This document shows, piece after piece, positions 7,768 through 16,386 of a stretch of 64,000 nt of DNA (within the stretch, counting starts at the first letter, position 1; every line of letters starts with the position of its first letter). Below the pieces are notes generated by a model. That model did no database searches, was not told the DNA's origin, and saw only the letters and a list, made by a program, of their open reading frames with translations. This DNA comes from Joyebacterum sp964521425 (GTDB taxonomy: Bacteria > Joyebacterota > Joyebacteria > Joyebacterales > Joyebacteraceae): contig CAZFRO010000012.1 in the NCBI GenBank assembly GCA_964521425.1, forward strand, positions 1 through 64,000, given 5' to 3'. Made by a program: the position numbers and the translations under genes.

Positions 7768-9186
7768 ATGCCGGCTGTCACAGAACGGATACGCGACGCG
7801 ATCCATCGTCACGGGATGATCTCCCCGCGCGACGCCGTTCTCGCGGCCGTCTCGGGTGGACCGGACTCCGTCTTCATGCTCCATGTTCTGGCCGGATTGC
7901 AGGATGAACTCGGCTTTGAGCTCAAGGTCGCGCACCTGGACCACCAGTTCCGCGGCGATGAATCCGCCGCTGACGCTGAGTTCGTCGAGGACCTGGCCGC
8001 AAGACTGGGTCTCCCCTGTTTCACCGACCGTGAGGACGTGCCCCGGTTCCTTCTCTCGAACGCGATGTCGAAGCAGGAGGCGGCGCGCATGATTCGCTAC
8101 CGTTTCCTCGTGAAGACATCCAAGCTCGAGTACTGCCAGCGAATAGCCTTCGGACACAACGCCGACGATCAGTCCGAGACGGTTCTGATGCGTATCCTGA
8201 GGGGCGCGGGGCCACAGGGATTGGCAGGCATACCACCGAAGAGAGGCGGCGTGATCATCCGTCCGATCCTGAACATTTGGCGCTCGGAGATCATGACGTA
8301 TCTCGACGAGCGAGACCTCGACTACCGCACCGACAGCAGCAATCTCGGGACCGATTACACGCGCAATCGCGTCCGACATGAACTCCTTCCGGTTCTTGAG
8401 ACCTACAACCCAAGCATCGGCCGCTCCCTTGTCAATCTGGGAGCCGTGATGACTGGTGTTGCAGACCACTACGACCGACTGACTGATGATGCGCTCCTCA
8501 GGGTTGTCAAGAGCGCCACGATGGGCCAGATGGCCCTTGATTCAGGGACGTTCGCGGGCTACGATGTGAGTCTGAGACGGAGCGTCGTGAGGCGAGTGGT
8601 TGGAGATTTGCGACCCGACTTGACGGCTCTTGCCTTCAGGCACGTTGAGAGCGTCCTCACACTTGCCGCCCGCGGAGAGGTTGGCGGGGCGGCGGAACTG
8701 CCTGGTGGCGTGCGGGTGCGCCTCGACCACGGTAACATCGTGTTCTCGCAGGGTGACGGGCCGCCGAAGATCCCCACGACTGAGCTTCCCGTCCCCGGCT
8801 CGGCAGCATTCCCGGAAGCACGCCTGGAGATTCGCTCGCTTGTCGTCCCTCGTGAGGACCTCGGCAAGATGGAGTTCGCACCCGAGTCTGATACCGTGTA
8901 CTTCGACTTCGATGAGCTCTCTCAGCCGCTGACGGTGCGACCTCGTCGCGGCGGTGATAGATTCAGACCGTTCGGGATGGAAGGAACAAGAACGCTCAAG
9001 GAGTTCTTCATTGACGAGAAGATCGCCTGGAGCTTCCGCGAAGCTGTCCCTCTCATCTGTAACGACGAATGCATTCTCTGGGTCGTCGGAATGAGGCGCG
9101 CCGATGCGGCGCCGGTTACCGAGAAGACGAAGCGGGTTCTCACGATAAGCGTCCACTCTGCGGAGGCCGAAACTGAAGATAGGTAA
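7768..9186 (+). CDS. tilS: tRNA(Ile)-lysidine synthase
   Basis: TilS uses ATP and lysine to change C34 of the CAU tRNA-Ile to lysidine so that it reads AUA. The 472-residue protein has the N-terminal PP-loop SGGPDS (residues 29-34), the HNADDQSET motif that follows it, and a C-terminal TilS domain (VRPRRGGDRFRPFGM ... LKEFFID). The frame is open from a GTG at 7726, but that codon lies inside a hairpin. The ATG at 7768 has GGGAAGG (7757-7763) just before it, so I use it. The gene is separated from hpt by one base. tilS-hpt-ftsH is a widely conserved gene order. Confidence 0.93.
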   Translation: MPAVTERIRDAIHRHGMISPRDAVLAAVSGGPDSVFMLHVLAGLQDELGFELKVAHLDHQFRGDESAADAEFVEDLAARLGLPCFTDREDVPRFLLSNAMSKQEAARMIRYRFLVKTSKLEYCQRIAFGHNADDQSETVLMRILRGAGPQGLAGIPPKRGGVIIRPILNIWRSEIMTYLDERDLDYRTDSSNLGTDYTRNRVRHELLPVLETYNPSIGRSLVNLGAVMTGVADHYDRLTDDALLRVVKSATMGQMALDSGTFAGYDVSLRRSVVRRVVGDLRPDLTALAFRHVESVLTLAARGEVGGAAELPGGVRVRLDHGNIVFSQGDGPPKIPTTELPVPGSAAFPEARLEIRSLVVPREDLGKMEFAPESDTVYFDFDELSQPLTVRPRRGGDRFRPFGMEGTRTLKEFFIDEKIAWSFREAVPLICNDECILWVVGMRRADAAPVTEKTKRVLTISVHSAEAETEDR

Positions 9187-9187
9187 G

Positions 9188-9703
9188 GTGCTGCTCACGA
9201 AGGAACAGATAGCAGAGAGAGTCGAGGAATTGGGGATCCGCATCTCCAAGGACTACCAGGACGATCCTCCGATCATGGTGAGCGTTCTCAAGGGCGGGTT
9301 CATCTTCCTTGCCGATCTTGTGAGAGAGATCGCTATTCCGATTGAAATCGATTTCATGGAGGTCTCGAGCTACGGTGATGGGACCGTGTCGAGCGGTATC
9401 GTGAGGATCCTGGAGGACCTCTCGCTCAATATCGAAGACAGGCACATCCTTATCGTTGAGGACATCATAGACACGGGGCACACGCTTCGCTATATCATCG
9501 AGAACCTTAAGACCCGGCACCCGAAGAGCGTCAAGATATGTACGCTCCTGGATCGCCGCGGGCGTAGAGAGGTGGAGATCCCGTTGGACTACGTCGGATT
9601 CGTGGTTCCCGACAAGTTCGTTATCGGGTACGGACTCGACCTGGCCCAGAAGTACAGGAACCTCCCTTACATAGGCATCATTGAGGAAGAAGAGATACCC
9701 TGA
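9188..9703 (+). CDS. hpt: Hypoxanthine phosphoribosyltransferase
   Basis: This purine-salvage enzyme joins hypoxanthine (and often guanine) to PRPP, giving IMP or GMP in the cytosol. The 171-residue protein carries the PRPP-binding signature VEDIIDTGHTL (about residues 90-100), the early LKGGF loop and a C-terminal VGYGLD-like block (VIGYGLDLAQKYRNLPYIG) typical of the family. The start is a GTG one base after the tilS stop, with a weak AGGTAAG ribosome site inside the tilS end, so translation is probably coupled to tilS. Its 3' end is followed after 13 bases by ftsH. Confidence 0.93.
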   Translation: MLLTKEQIAERVEELGIRISKDYQDDPPIMVSVLKGGFIFLADLVREIAIPIEIDFMEVSSYGDGTVSSGIVRILEDLSLNIEDRHILIVEDIIDTGHTLRYIIENLKTRHPKSVKICTLLDRRGRREVEIPLDYVGFVVPDKFVIGYGLDLAQKYRNLPYIGIIEEEEIP

Positions 9704-9716
9704 GAGCAGGTATGAT

Positions 9717-11726
9717 ATGCCATCTGATGACATGAAGCGCCCGGGCGACAAGCCCGATCAGAACGGTGGTGATCGCCGCAACCGGGGCGAGGACCTTCAG
9801 AGGAAGCTGAAGTCGGCGCCGAGACCGACACGCAGCCCATTCCTGATGTGGATACTCCTCATCTTTGTGGCCATTGTCGGCTGGCAGATGTACGTCCAGA
9901 ACCAGCCGACCGATGTCGAGATCAACTACACAAGGCTGATGGAAGAGGTGTTGAACGCCAATATCGCCTCCATTTCCGTCGACGGACGCCTTGTCGTCGG
10001 CGAGCTGTCCACTCCTGCTGTGCTGTATGAGAACGGCCAGGAGATACAGTTCACGTTCTTCCGCACGTGGCTTCTGTTCGAGGATCCGGATTTCATCCAC
10101 ATCGTCGAGGAGAACAGCCCCGACGCTGTCCTGGCCGGAGAGGCTCCTGCCACAAACTGGGGCGGCATCCTTTTCTCGGTCCTCCCCATCGCCGTCATCA
10201 TCGCCTTCTGGGTCTTCATTATGAGGTCGATGCGCGGCGGCTCGGGCCCCGGGAAGGCCTTCAGCTTCGGAAAGAGCAACGCTCGACTTCTCACGGAAGA
10301 CAGACCGAACGTGACATTCGATGATGTTGCGGGGCTGCCGGAGGCCAAGCAGGAACTCCAGGAGATCGTTGAATTCCTGAAGGAACCCCGGAAGTTCCAG
10401 CGCCTCGGGGGGAAGATTCCCAAGGGCGCGCTTCTCATTGGACCTCCCGGCACTGGCAAAACACTCCTGGCGAAGGCCGTTGCGGGAGAGGCCTCTGTGC
10501 CCTTCCTTTCCATCAGTGGATCGGACTTCGTTGAGATGTTCGTTGGTGTCGGTGCCTCGCGTGTGCGTGACCTCTTTGAGCAGGGCAAGGCAAACGCACC
10601 CTGTATCATATTCATTGACGAGATGGATGCCGTCGGGCGCACAAGGGGCGCCGGACTGGGCGGAGGACACGATGAGCGCGAGCAGACCCTGAACCAGCTT
10701 CTTGTTGAGATGGACGGGTTCGAATCCAACGAGGGCGTCATCCTCCTGGCCGCCACCAACCGTCCGGATGTGCTCGACCCTGCGCTTCTGAGACCGGGAC
10801 GTTTTGACCGCCAGATAGTCATAGACCGTCCGGACTTCCGCGGCAGAGAGGGAATCCTGAAGGTGAGCGCCAAGAACGTCACGGTCGGCGACGACGTGAA
10901 CTACGAGGTCATCGCCCGGGGCACACCTGGGCTTTCCGGTGCTGATCTTGCGAACCTCGTGAATGAGGCCGCACTTCTTGCGGCGCGTGCGAGCCAGGAT
11001 GCAGTAATGATGAGCAATTTCGAGGAGGCGAAGGACAAGGTGATGCTCGGCACCGAGCGGAGGAGTGTCATCCTGACCAAGGAGGAGATAAGGAACACCG
11101 CCTACCATGAGGCGGGTCACGCCCTCGTGAGCTGGCTCATCCCTGGATCCGACCCCATTCACAAGGTCACCATCATCCCGCGTGGCCACACACTCGGTGT
11201 GACGCACTTCCTTCCGGTTGATGAACGTCACAGCTGGCCCAGAAACTACTGCATCGACACCCTCGCCAATGCTCTCGGTGGACGCGCTGCCGAGGAGATC
11301 GCCTTCGACGAGGTCACAACAGGAGCGGCCCAGGATCTTCATGTCGCAACAGACCTGGCCCGTCAGATGGTGTGCGAGTGGGGCATGAGTGACGCGCTCG
11401 GTCCGGTCACGTTTGGACGCGCGGAGCGCCAGATATTCCTGGGTCGTGAGATAGCACGATCAAAGGAGATCAGTGAGGCCACCGCCGTCGTCATCGATGA
11501 GGAGATCAAGCGTTTCGTGAGTGAGGCTCTGGTGAGGGCGCGCAAACTCCTTCGGGAGAACAGAGACAGACTCGATCTCCTCGCGAGCGCCCTATTGGAG
11601 CGTGAGACACTCACGGGTACAGACGTCGATGCGCTCTTCGGCAAAGTGACAAGTGCGGACGACTCCAGTCAGAGCGAGGCTGACGGAGACACGGACGACT
11701 CCAATCAGAGCGAAGCTCAAGGGTAG
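9717..11726 (+). CDS. ftsH: ATP-dependent zinc metalloprotease FtsH
   Basis: FtsH is a hexameric membrane AAA protease that removes damaged membrane proteins and regulatory substrates. The 669-residue protein has an N-terminal membrane segment (FLMWILLIFVAIVGW), a short extracytoplasmic domain, a second segment (ILFSVLPIAVIIAFWVFIM), an AAA domain with Walker A GPPGTGKT (about 242-249), Walker B IIFIDEMDAVG and the RPGRFDR arm, and a zinc site HEAGH (464-468). The frame extends to a TTG at 9681 inside hpt; ATG 9717 after GAGAGCAGG is preferred. The acidic tail contains two near-identical blocks (DDSSQSEADG, DDSNQSEAQG) encoded by a 36-base direct repeat at 11656-11727. The folP start follows two bases after the stop. 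Confidence 0.95.
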   Translation: MPSDDMKRPGDKPDQNGGDRRNRGEDLQRKLKSAPRPTRSPFLMWILLIFVAIVGWQMYVQNQPTDVEINYTRLMEEVLNANIASISVDGRLVVGELSTPAVLYENGQEIQFTFFRTWLLFEDPDFIHIVEENSPDAVLAGEAPATNWGGILFSVLPIAVIIAFWVFIMRSMRGGSGPGKAFSFGKSNARLLTEDRPNVTFDDVAGLPEAKQELQEIVEFLKEPRKFQRLGGKIPKGALLIGPPGTGKTLLAKAVAGEASVPFLSISGSDFVEMFVGVGASRVRDLFEQGKANAPCIIFIDEMDAVGRTRGAGLGGGHDEREQTLNQLLVEMDGFESNEGVILLAATNRPDVLDPALLRPGRFDRQIVIDRPDFRGREGILKVSAKNVTVGDDVNYEVIARGTPGLSGADLANLVNEAALLAARASQDAVMMSNFEEAKDKVMLGTERRSVILTKEEIRNTAYHEAGHALVSWLIPGSDPIHKVTIIPRGHTLGVTHFLPVDERHSWPRNYCIDTLANALGGRAAEEIAFDEVTTGAAQDLHVATDLARQMVCEWGMSDALGPVTFGRAERQIFLGREIARSKEISEATAVVIDEEIKRFVSEALVRARKLLRENRDRLDLLASALLERETLTGTDVDALFGKVTSADDSSQSEADGDTDDSNQSEAQG

Positions 11727-11728
11727 CC

Positions 11729-12955
11729 ATGGCCGACACCCTCTCCCCACGCGTAATCCTCATTCGTTCGCGCGAGGACGCAACCCGCGAGATGCGGGCC
11801 ATTGGCGTCTGCGATGGTGGGATAGACGCAATGAGGGACAAGGCTGAGACTCTTGTCATCAAGGTCTCGGGCGTTACGGTCCCAGTCGCACATATCCTCA
11901 AGCAACAGATGCTCTCCCTGGGTGGCGAGGCTGCGGTGCATCAGCATGTGCTGACGCATGCAGTCGAGTCCAGTGATGTGCTCATCATGGGAACCCCTCT
12001 TCAGATGAACCGACTGGTTGAGCGCCTCTCTTTTCAGCCGTTTGATGTACCGGCCCTCGGCGAGCGAATCGCTGAGATCACGAGGGCCATGCGCGCGCCC
12101 GGAATACCAACCCTGCGCGCCAGGGATTTCGCACTGGACATCGGCAAGCGCGTGCACGTGGTGGGCATTGTGAACGTAACTCCGGACTCTTTCTCGGATG
12201 GCGGCCTCTACCTGAACCCGACTGAGGCAGCGGCTCATGCTCTGACCCTCATCGAGGATGGAGCGGACGTGATCGACATCGGCGGGCAGTCATCTAGGCC
12301 CGGCTCCGAGCCTGTCTCCGAGGATGAGGAACTCAAACGTGTGGTACCGGTGATTGAAGCCCTCGGCGAGGAATGGCCGGGTCTGATCTCGGTGGATACG
12401 TACCGCTCACGTGTGGCCGCTGAGGCGCTTGAGGCGGGCGCCGCAATCGTGAACGACATCTCTGCGTTCTCCTTCGATCCCGAGATCGCGGGAGTCACTG
12501 CGGGGTTTGGGGCCGCCTGTATTCTCATGCACATGCAGGGCTCGCCTCTCAACATGCAGGAGGCGCCTCAATACGACGATCTCATGGGCGAGATCGCCGG
12601 CGTGCTGAGCGATGCAATCAAGCGAGCTCGTGCGGCCGGAATCGGTGATGACCAGATTGTCGTTGACCCCGGGATTGGATTCGGGAAGACTACGGAGCAC
12701 AACCTCACCATCTTGAGGCGGCTTCCTGAACTCAAGGTGCTTGGAGCACCTATTCTTGTCGGGCCATCAAGGAAGAGCTTCATCGGCAAGGTTCTGGATC
12801 TGGCGGTCGATGAGAGGCTTGAGGGAGCGCTTGCTGCGACGGCGTACGCTGTCGCGCAGGGTGCAAGGTTGGTCAGGGTACATGATGTTAAACCCGTGGT
12901 GCGAGCCGTGAGAATGGTCGAGGCCTGCATCGCGTCACCCGTCGAACGGAGCTGA
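11729..12955 (+). CDS. folP: Dihydropteroate synthase with N-terminal extension
   Basis: This enzyme condenses hydroxymethyl-dihydropterin pyrophosphate with p-aminobenzoate in folate synthesis. The catalytic TIM-barrel fills about residues 141-400, with the pterin signatures GIVNVTPDSFSDGG, IGGQSSRPGS, the VNDIS strand, DPGIGFGKT and GPSRKSFIG. The first ~130 residues (VILIRSREDATREMRAIGVCDGG ...) are an extra alpha/beta-looking segment not found in the E. coli enzyme. Extended DHPS proteins of about 400 residues occur in several anaerobic lineages, and the function of the extension is not clear to me. The start lies two bases after the ftsH stop. The cdaA gene follows six bases downstream, a pairing seen in many bacteria. 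Confidence 0.92.
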   Translation: MADTLSPRVILIRSREDATREMRAIGVCDGGIDAMRDKAETLVIKVSGVTVPVAHILKQQMLSLGGEAAVHQHVLTHAVESSDVLIMGTPLQMNRLVERLSFQPFDVPALGERIAEITRAMRAPGIPTLRARDFALDIGKRVHVVGIVNVTPDSFSDGGLYLNPTEAAAHALTLIEDGADVIDIGGQSSRPGSEPVSEDEELKRVVPVIEALGEEWPGLISVDTYRSRVAAEALEAGAAIVNDISAFSFDPEIAGVTAGFGAACILMHMQGSPLNMQEAPQYDDLMGEIAGVLSDAIKRARAAGIGDDQIVVDPGIGFGKTTEHNLTILRRLPELKVLGAPILVGPSRKSFIGKVLDLAVDERLEGALAATAYAVAQGARLVRVHDVKPVVRAVRMVEACIASPVERS

Positions 12956-12961
12956 CCCGAA

Positions 12962-13726
12962 GTGACCGGCTCGAGAATCATAATCGACGTCATCGACATC
13001 GCGATCGTCGCGTTCGTCATCTATCAGCTTCTCATGCTGCTGCGCGGCAGACGCGCCATGCAGATGTTCGTGGGTCTGTTCGTTATCGTCGTCGTCGGCT
13101 TCATAGCCCGCTGGATTGAGTTCGACGCTCTGAACTGGCTCATGTCCGGGCTCAAGGGGCTCTGGGCCATCATCTTCGTCATTCTGTTCCAGGAGGAACT
13201 CAGGAGGATGCTCGCCCAGATGGGGCACAGTCGATTCCTGAGGCCGTTCGTGAAGCTCAAGGTCCATGAATCAATAGACGCCACCGTCTCCGCTGTGAAG
13301 GCGATGGCTGCAAAGAAGACCGGCGCGCTCATAGTCATCGAGCGCGAGGCCCGGCTCATGAACTACTACCAGACAGGCGTGATGCTCAATGCGCCCGTCG
13401 TCTCAAGCCTGCTCGTGTCAATCTTCACACCACTCACACCGCTTCATGACGGCGCCGTGATCGTGAGCGGCGACCAGATCGTCGCGGCCAGATGCACGCT
13501 GCCTCTCTCTCAGAATCCGTACTACGTGCACACGCTCGGCACGAGACATCGTGCTGGCGTTGGCCTGACTGAGGAGACTGACGCGCTGGTCGTGGTCGTG
13601 TCTGAGGAGACGGGTGAGATATCGTTCGCTCTCGGGGGACAGATATCGAGAGACATATCCCTGAGCACTCTCAGAGAGCGCCTGTCGCAGCTCCTGAAGC
13701 CGCAGCCTGAGACCACCGGAAGCTAG
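12962..13726 (+). CDS. cdaA: Membrane diadenylate cyclase CdaA
   Basis: CdaA joins two ATP into cyclic di-AMP, a second messenger for osmolyte balance and envelope stress. The 254-residue protein shows three N-terminal membrane segments (about 5-25, 38-55, 65-80) and a DisA_N catalytic domain with HDGAVIV (Asp163-Gly-Ala) and GTRHRAG (Arg195-His-Arg), the two signature motifs. The start is a GTG six bases after folP. No CdaR-like regulator follows; the next gene is a DUF2723 protein. It is likely co-transcribed with folP. Confidence 0.94.
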   Translation: MTGSRIIIDVIDIAIVAFVIYQLLMLLRGRRAMQMFVGLFVIVVVGFIARWIEFDALNWLMSGLKGLWAIIFVILFQEELRRMLAQMGHSRFLRPFVKLKVHESIDATVSAVKAMAAKKTGALIVIEREARLMNYYQTGVMLNAPVVSSLLVSIFTPLTPLHDGAVIVSGDQIVAARCTLPLSQNPYYVHTLGTRHRAGVGLTEETDALVVVVSEETGEISFALGGQISRDISLSTLRERLSQLLKPQPETTGS

Positions 13727-13737
13727 AGGAGAACCGG

Positions 13738-16386
13738 ATGTACCAGCATCGACGGATGAATCGCATAATCGGCTGGAGTATGGGGGCGCTATCCCTCATC
13801 GCCTATATTCTGACGACCGCTCCAGTCGTTGCTTTCTGGGACAACGGTGAGTTCATCGCTGTAGGCTACACGCTGGGCATCGGACACCCACCAGGATCAC
13901 CCGTTTACACGCTCCTGAGCCGTCTCTTCGGGCTTCTCCCCTTCCCGAACGTAGCGGTCGCAATCAACTTCCTCTCCGTCATAACCGCGGCGCTGGCGAT
14001 CTCTCTCTTCTACTTCGCGCTCGCCAAGATGGCGCGCCGCTGGGAGGGCGAGATTCGATCGTTTGCTGATGGGCTCCCCACATACGTCATGGGGATCACG
14101 GCGAGCTGCTTCATCGCTTTTTCATTCAGCTTCTGGGAGAACGCCCTCGAAGCAGAGGTCTACGCGCTCAATGTTCTGGTCATGGCGGCGACGCTCTGGC
14201 TCGTTCTACGCTGGTCGGAACTCAAGAGCACCCCACGCACACGCAAGCACCTCTATCTGATCTTCTATCTCCTGGCACTCGGCATCGGCATCCATATGGG
14301 GAGCCTCTTGTGGGCGCCCGCCTTCCTTGTGTTCATGATCCTGTTCGAGAGGAACTACCTCGGCTCGGTGCTCCTGGCGGTCCCCATGATGATGGGCTTC
14401 GTCCTCATGTCGAAGAACATCGAGTGGTGGCGTGGACCGCTGGCCATGTGGTTGATCGGACTCGGCTTCGCCGCGTTCTACGCGCTTCCGGCACTGTGGC
14501 CGGAGCCGGTGAAGGTGCCACGTAAGTCCAAGGTGAGGGTGTTCGCACCAACCCTTCCGACGTGGCTGTGGGGAGGCCTCCTGGTCATCGAGGTGATCCT
14601 GCTCTTTGCCACGCTGTCCCATCACGGCGGCGGCGCTGCTGGGGTCTTCCTTCTTGGCCTCGCGATCTCAGGTGCAGCTATATACGGGTTCATGCATCTG
14701 ACGAAGACCGGGTTGATAGACCGACCCCAGGTACCGGCCCGCGCGCTTCTTGCCGCCCTCGCCCTCTCTATCGCAGCGCTCTCCGTCCACGCGTACCTAC
14801 TGATACGCGCCAGGCTCAATCCGGCAATCAATGAGTCAGACCCAAAGACATGGAAGGTGGTGTTCGAGGTCATGCGGCGGGCTCAGTACGAGCCCATGAG
14901 CTTCTTCCCGCGAAAGACACCGCTGTCAAACCAGTTCAGCATCGTGTGGGGCTACCACAAGATGCAGTTCTCGTCATCGTCGAACCCGATCGCCGTTGTT
15001 GCACCCTACCTTCTCGCGCTCTGGGGATTCATCGCTCATGCGCGCAAGGACCGCCGGACGTTTACGATGATGGCTATCGCGTTTGCGATGGCGTCCGTCG
15101 GGCTCCTTATGTACCTCAATATCTCCGATCATGAGGTTAGGAGCAGGGAGTACTTCTGGGTGCCATCGTACGTCGGTCTCGCCCTGTGGATGGGCATCGG
15201 CTCCGGTGCGATAGTCGAATGGGCAAAGGGGCTCGGGAAACACTGGAGGAATCTGCTGGCGGTGGCCGTTGTCGTCTTCGCTCTCATGCCGTTCACGGGC
15301 AATTTCCAGAAGAACGATCGCAGCGACAACTACGTTGCCTACTACTACGGCTGGAACATGCTGAGCTTCCTGGATGAGAACGCCATTCTGATCACCAACG
15401 GCGACAACGACACGTTCCCCCTCTGGTACCTGCAGCAGGTCGAGGGCTTAAGACCCGATGTAGACGTCGTGAACCTCTCGCTCAGCCAGATCAACTGGTA
15501 CCTGAAGCAGCTCAAGGACCGCGATGTGCCGCTCAGCTTCACGTATGAGCAGATAGAGGAGATGCGCCCCTATTGGGTCCGCGATCCCCAGACGCAGGAG
15601 CTGAGTCTGGTGACACTCCGCGACCTGTCCATTCACGACATCATAGCGACGAACGAGTTCAAACGTCCCGTCTACTTCGCTGTGACGGTCGATGATTTCA
15701 TGGGTTACTACGACAACCTCGAACTCGAGGGCATGGTCTTCAAGCTGACGACGAAGACGGGTCGCCACATGGTGAATGTCGAGAGGACCTGGGAGAATAT
15801 CTTCGAGAACTACCGCTACGACAGCATCGTGGATGTCGATGACGACTGGAGCACAGTAGACACGGTGAAGAAGTCTGCATCGACGGCGCGACTCATCACA
15901 AACTACGCGGCAGGATTCTCAAGGCTGGGCTTCGGAGCGATGCAGGACCCGGACAGAACAGATGAAGCCATAATGCTCTACTCGACGGCGCTCAAGTTCG
16001 CGCCGGACTACGGTCCTGCCCTGAACGGGCTCGTTGCCATCTACGCGGCCAGGCTCCTTCAGCCGGATATGGCCCTGCCGTTTGCCGAGAGGCTCATCGC
16101 CTCTCAACCGACCCTCCCGGAGGCATGGGTACGCTACGGTGGCGTCCACCTGATGCTCGCCGAGGGATTCCAGCGACAAGGCTCGACTGAAGAGGCAGCG
16201 CCACACTATGATATAGCCATGGAGGCATACGAGTACGTGCTCAACATGGACCCTCAGCGGTACGACCTCTATCCACCGCTGCTCACGATCTACCAGACCC
16301 TGGGCAAGGCAGACAAGCTCAACAATCTGATGGAGATGTGGAGAATGTACGCCCCGGCTGAAGAGCCGAGGCCGGCTGGCCAGTAG
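13738..16386 (+). CDS. DUF2723 multi-pass membrane protein with C-terminal TPR
   Basis: The 882-residue protein opens with the DUF2723 signature (TAPVVAFWDNGEFIA ... LGIGHPPGSPVYTLLSRLF) and then about ten membrane segments to residue ~520. Members of this family are common in Bacteroidota and relatives and resemble lipid-linked-sugar glycosyltransferases; an Asp/Glu in the first loop (here D-N-G-E) is the likely catalytic site. Residues ~550-700 form a soluble domain. Residues ~730-880 are TPR-like helical repeats (AIMLYSTALKFAPDYGPALNG ...), probably extracytoplasmic. GAGGAGA (13725-13731) precedes the ATG. A role in protein glycosylation at the envelope is inferred from the family only. 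Its TAG stop abuts the stop of the convergent M16 gene with no base between. Confidence 0.82.
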   Translation: MYQHRRMNRIIGWSMGALSLIAYILTTAPVVAFWDNGEFIAVGYTLGIGHPPGSPVYTLLSRLFGLLPFPNVAVAINFLSVITAALAISLFYFALAKMARRWEGEIRSFADGLPTYVMGITASCFIAFSFSFWENALEAEVYALNVLVMAATLWLVLRWSELKSTPRTRKHLYLIFYLLALGIGIHMGSLLWAPAFLVFMILFERNYLGSVLLAVPMMMGFVLMSKNIEWWRGPLAMWLIGLGFAAFYALPALWPEPVKVPRKSKVRVFAPTLPTWLWGGLLVIEVILLFATLSHHGGGAAGVFLLGLAISGAAIYGFMHLTKTGLIDRPQVPARALLAALALSIAALSVHAYLLIRARLNPAINESDPKTWKVVFEVMRRAQYEPMSFFPRKTPLSNQFSIVWGYHKMQFSSSSNPIAVVAPYLLALWGFIAHARKDRRTFTMMAIAFAMASVGLLMYLNISDHEVRSREYFWVPSYVGLALWMGIGSGAIVEWAKGLGKHWRNLLAVAVVVFALMPFTGNFQKNDRSDNYVAYYYGWNMLSFLDENAILITNGDNDTFPLWYLQQVEGLRPDVDVVNLSLSQINWYLKQLKDRDVPLSFTYEQIEEMRPYWVRDPQTQELSLVTLRDLSIHDIIATNEFKRPVYFAVTVDDFMGYYDNLELEGMVFKLTTKTGRHMVNVERTWENIFENYRYDSIVDVDDDWSTVDTVKKSASTARLITNYAAGFSRLGFGAMQDPDRTDEAIMLYSTALKFAPDYGPALNGLVAIYAARLLQPDMALPFAERLIASQPTLPEAWVRYGGVHLMLAEGFQRQGSTEEAAPHYDIAMEAYEYVLNMDPQRYDLYPPLLTIYQTLGKADKLNNLMEMWRMYAPAEEPRPAGQ

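Noticed and set aside
9678..11342. 554-codon minus-strand open frame
   Set aside because: Antisense to ftsH, whose motifs are complete; no signal, domain or ribosome site in the minus frame.
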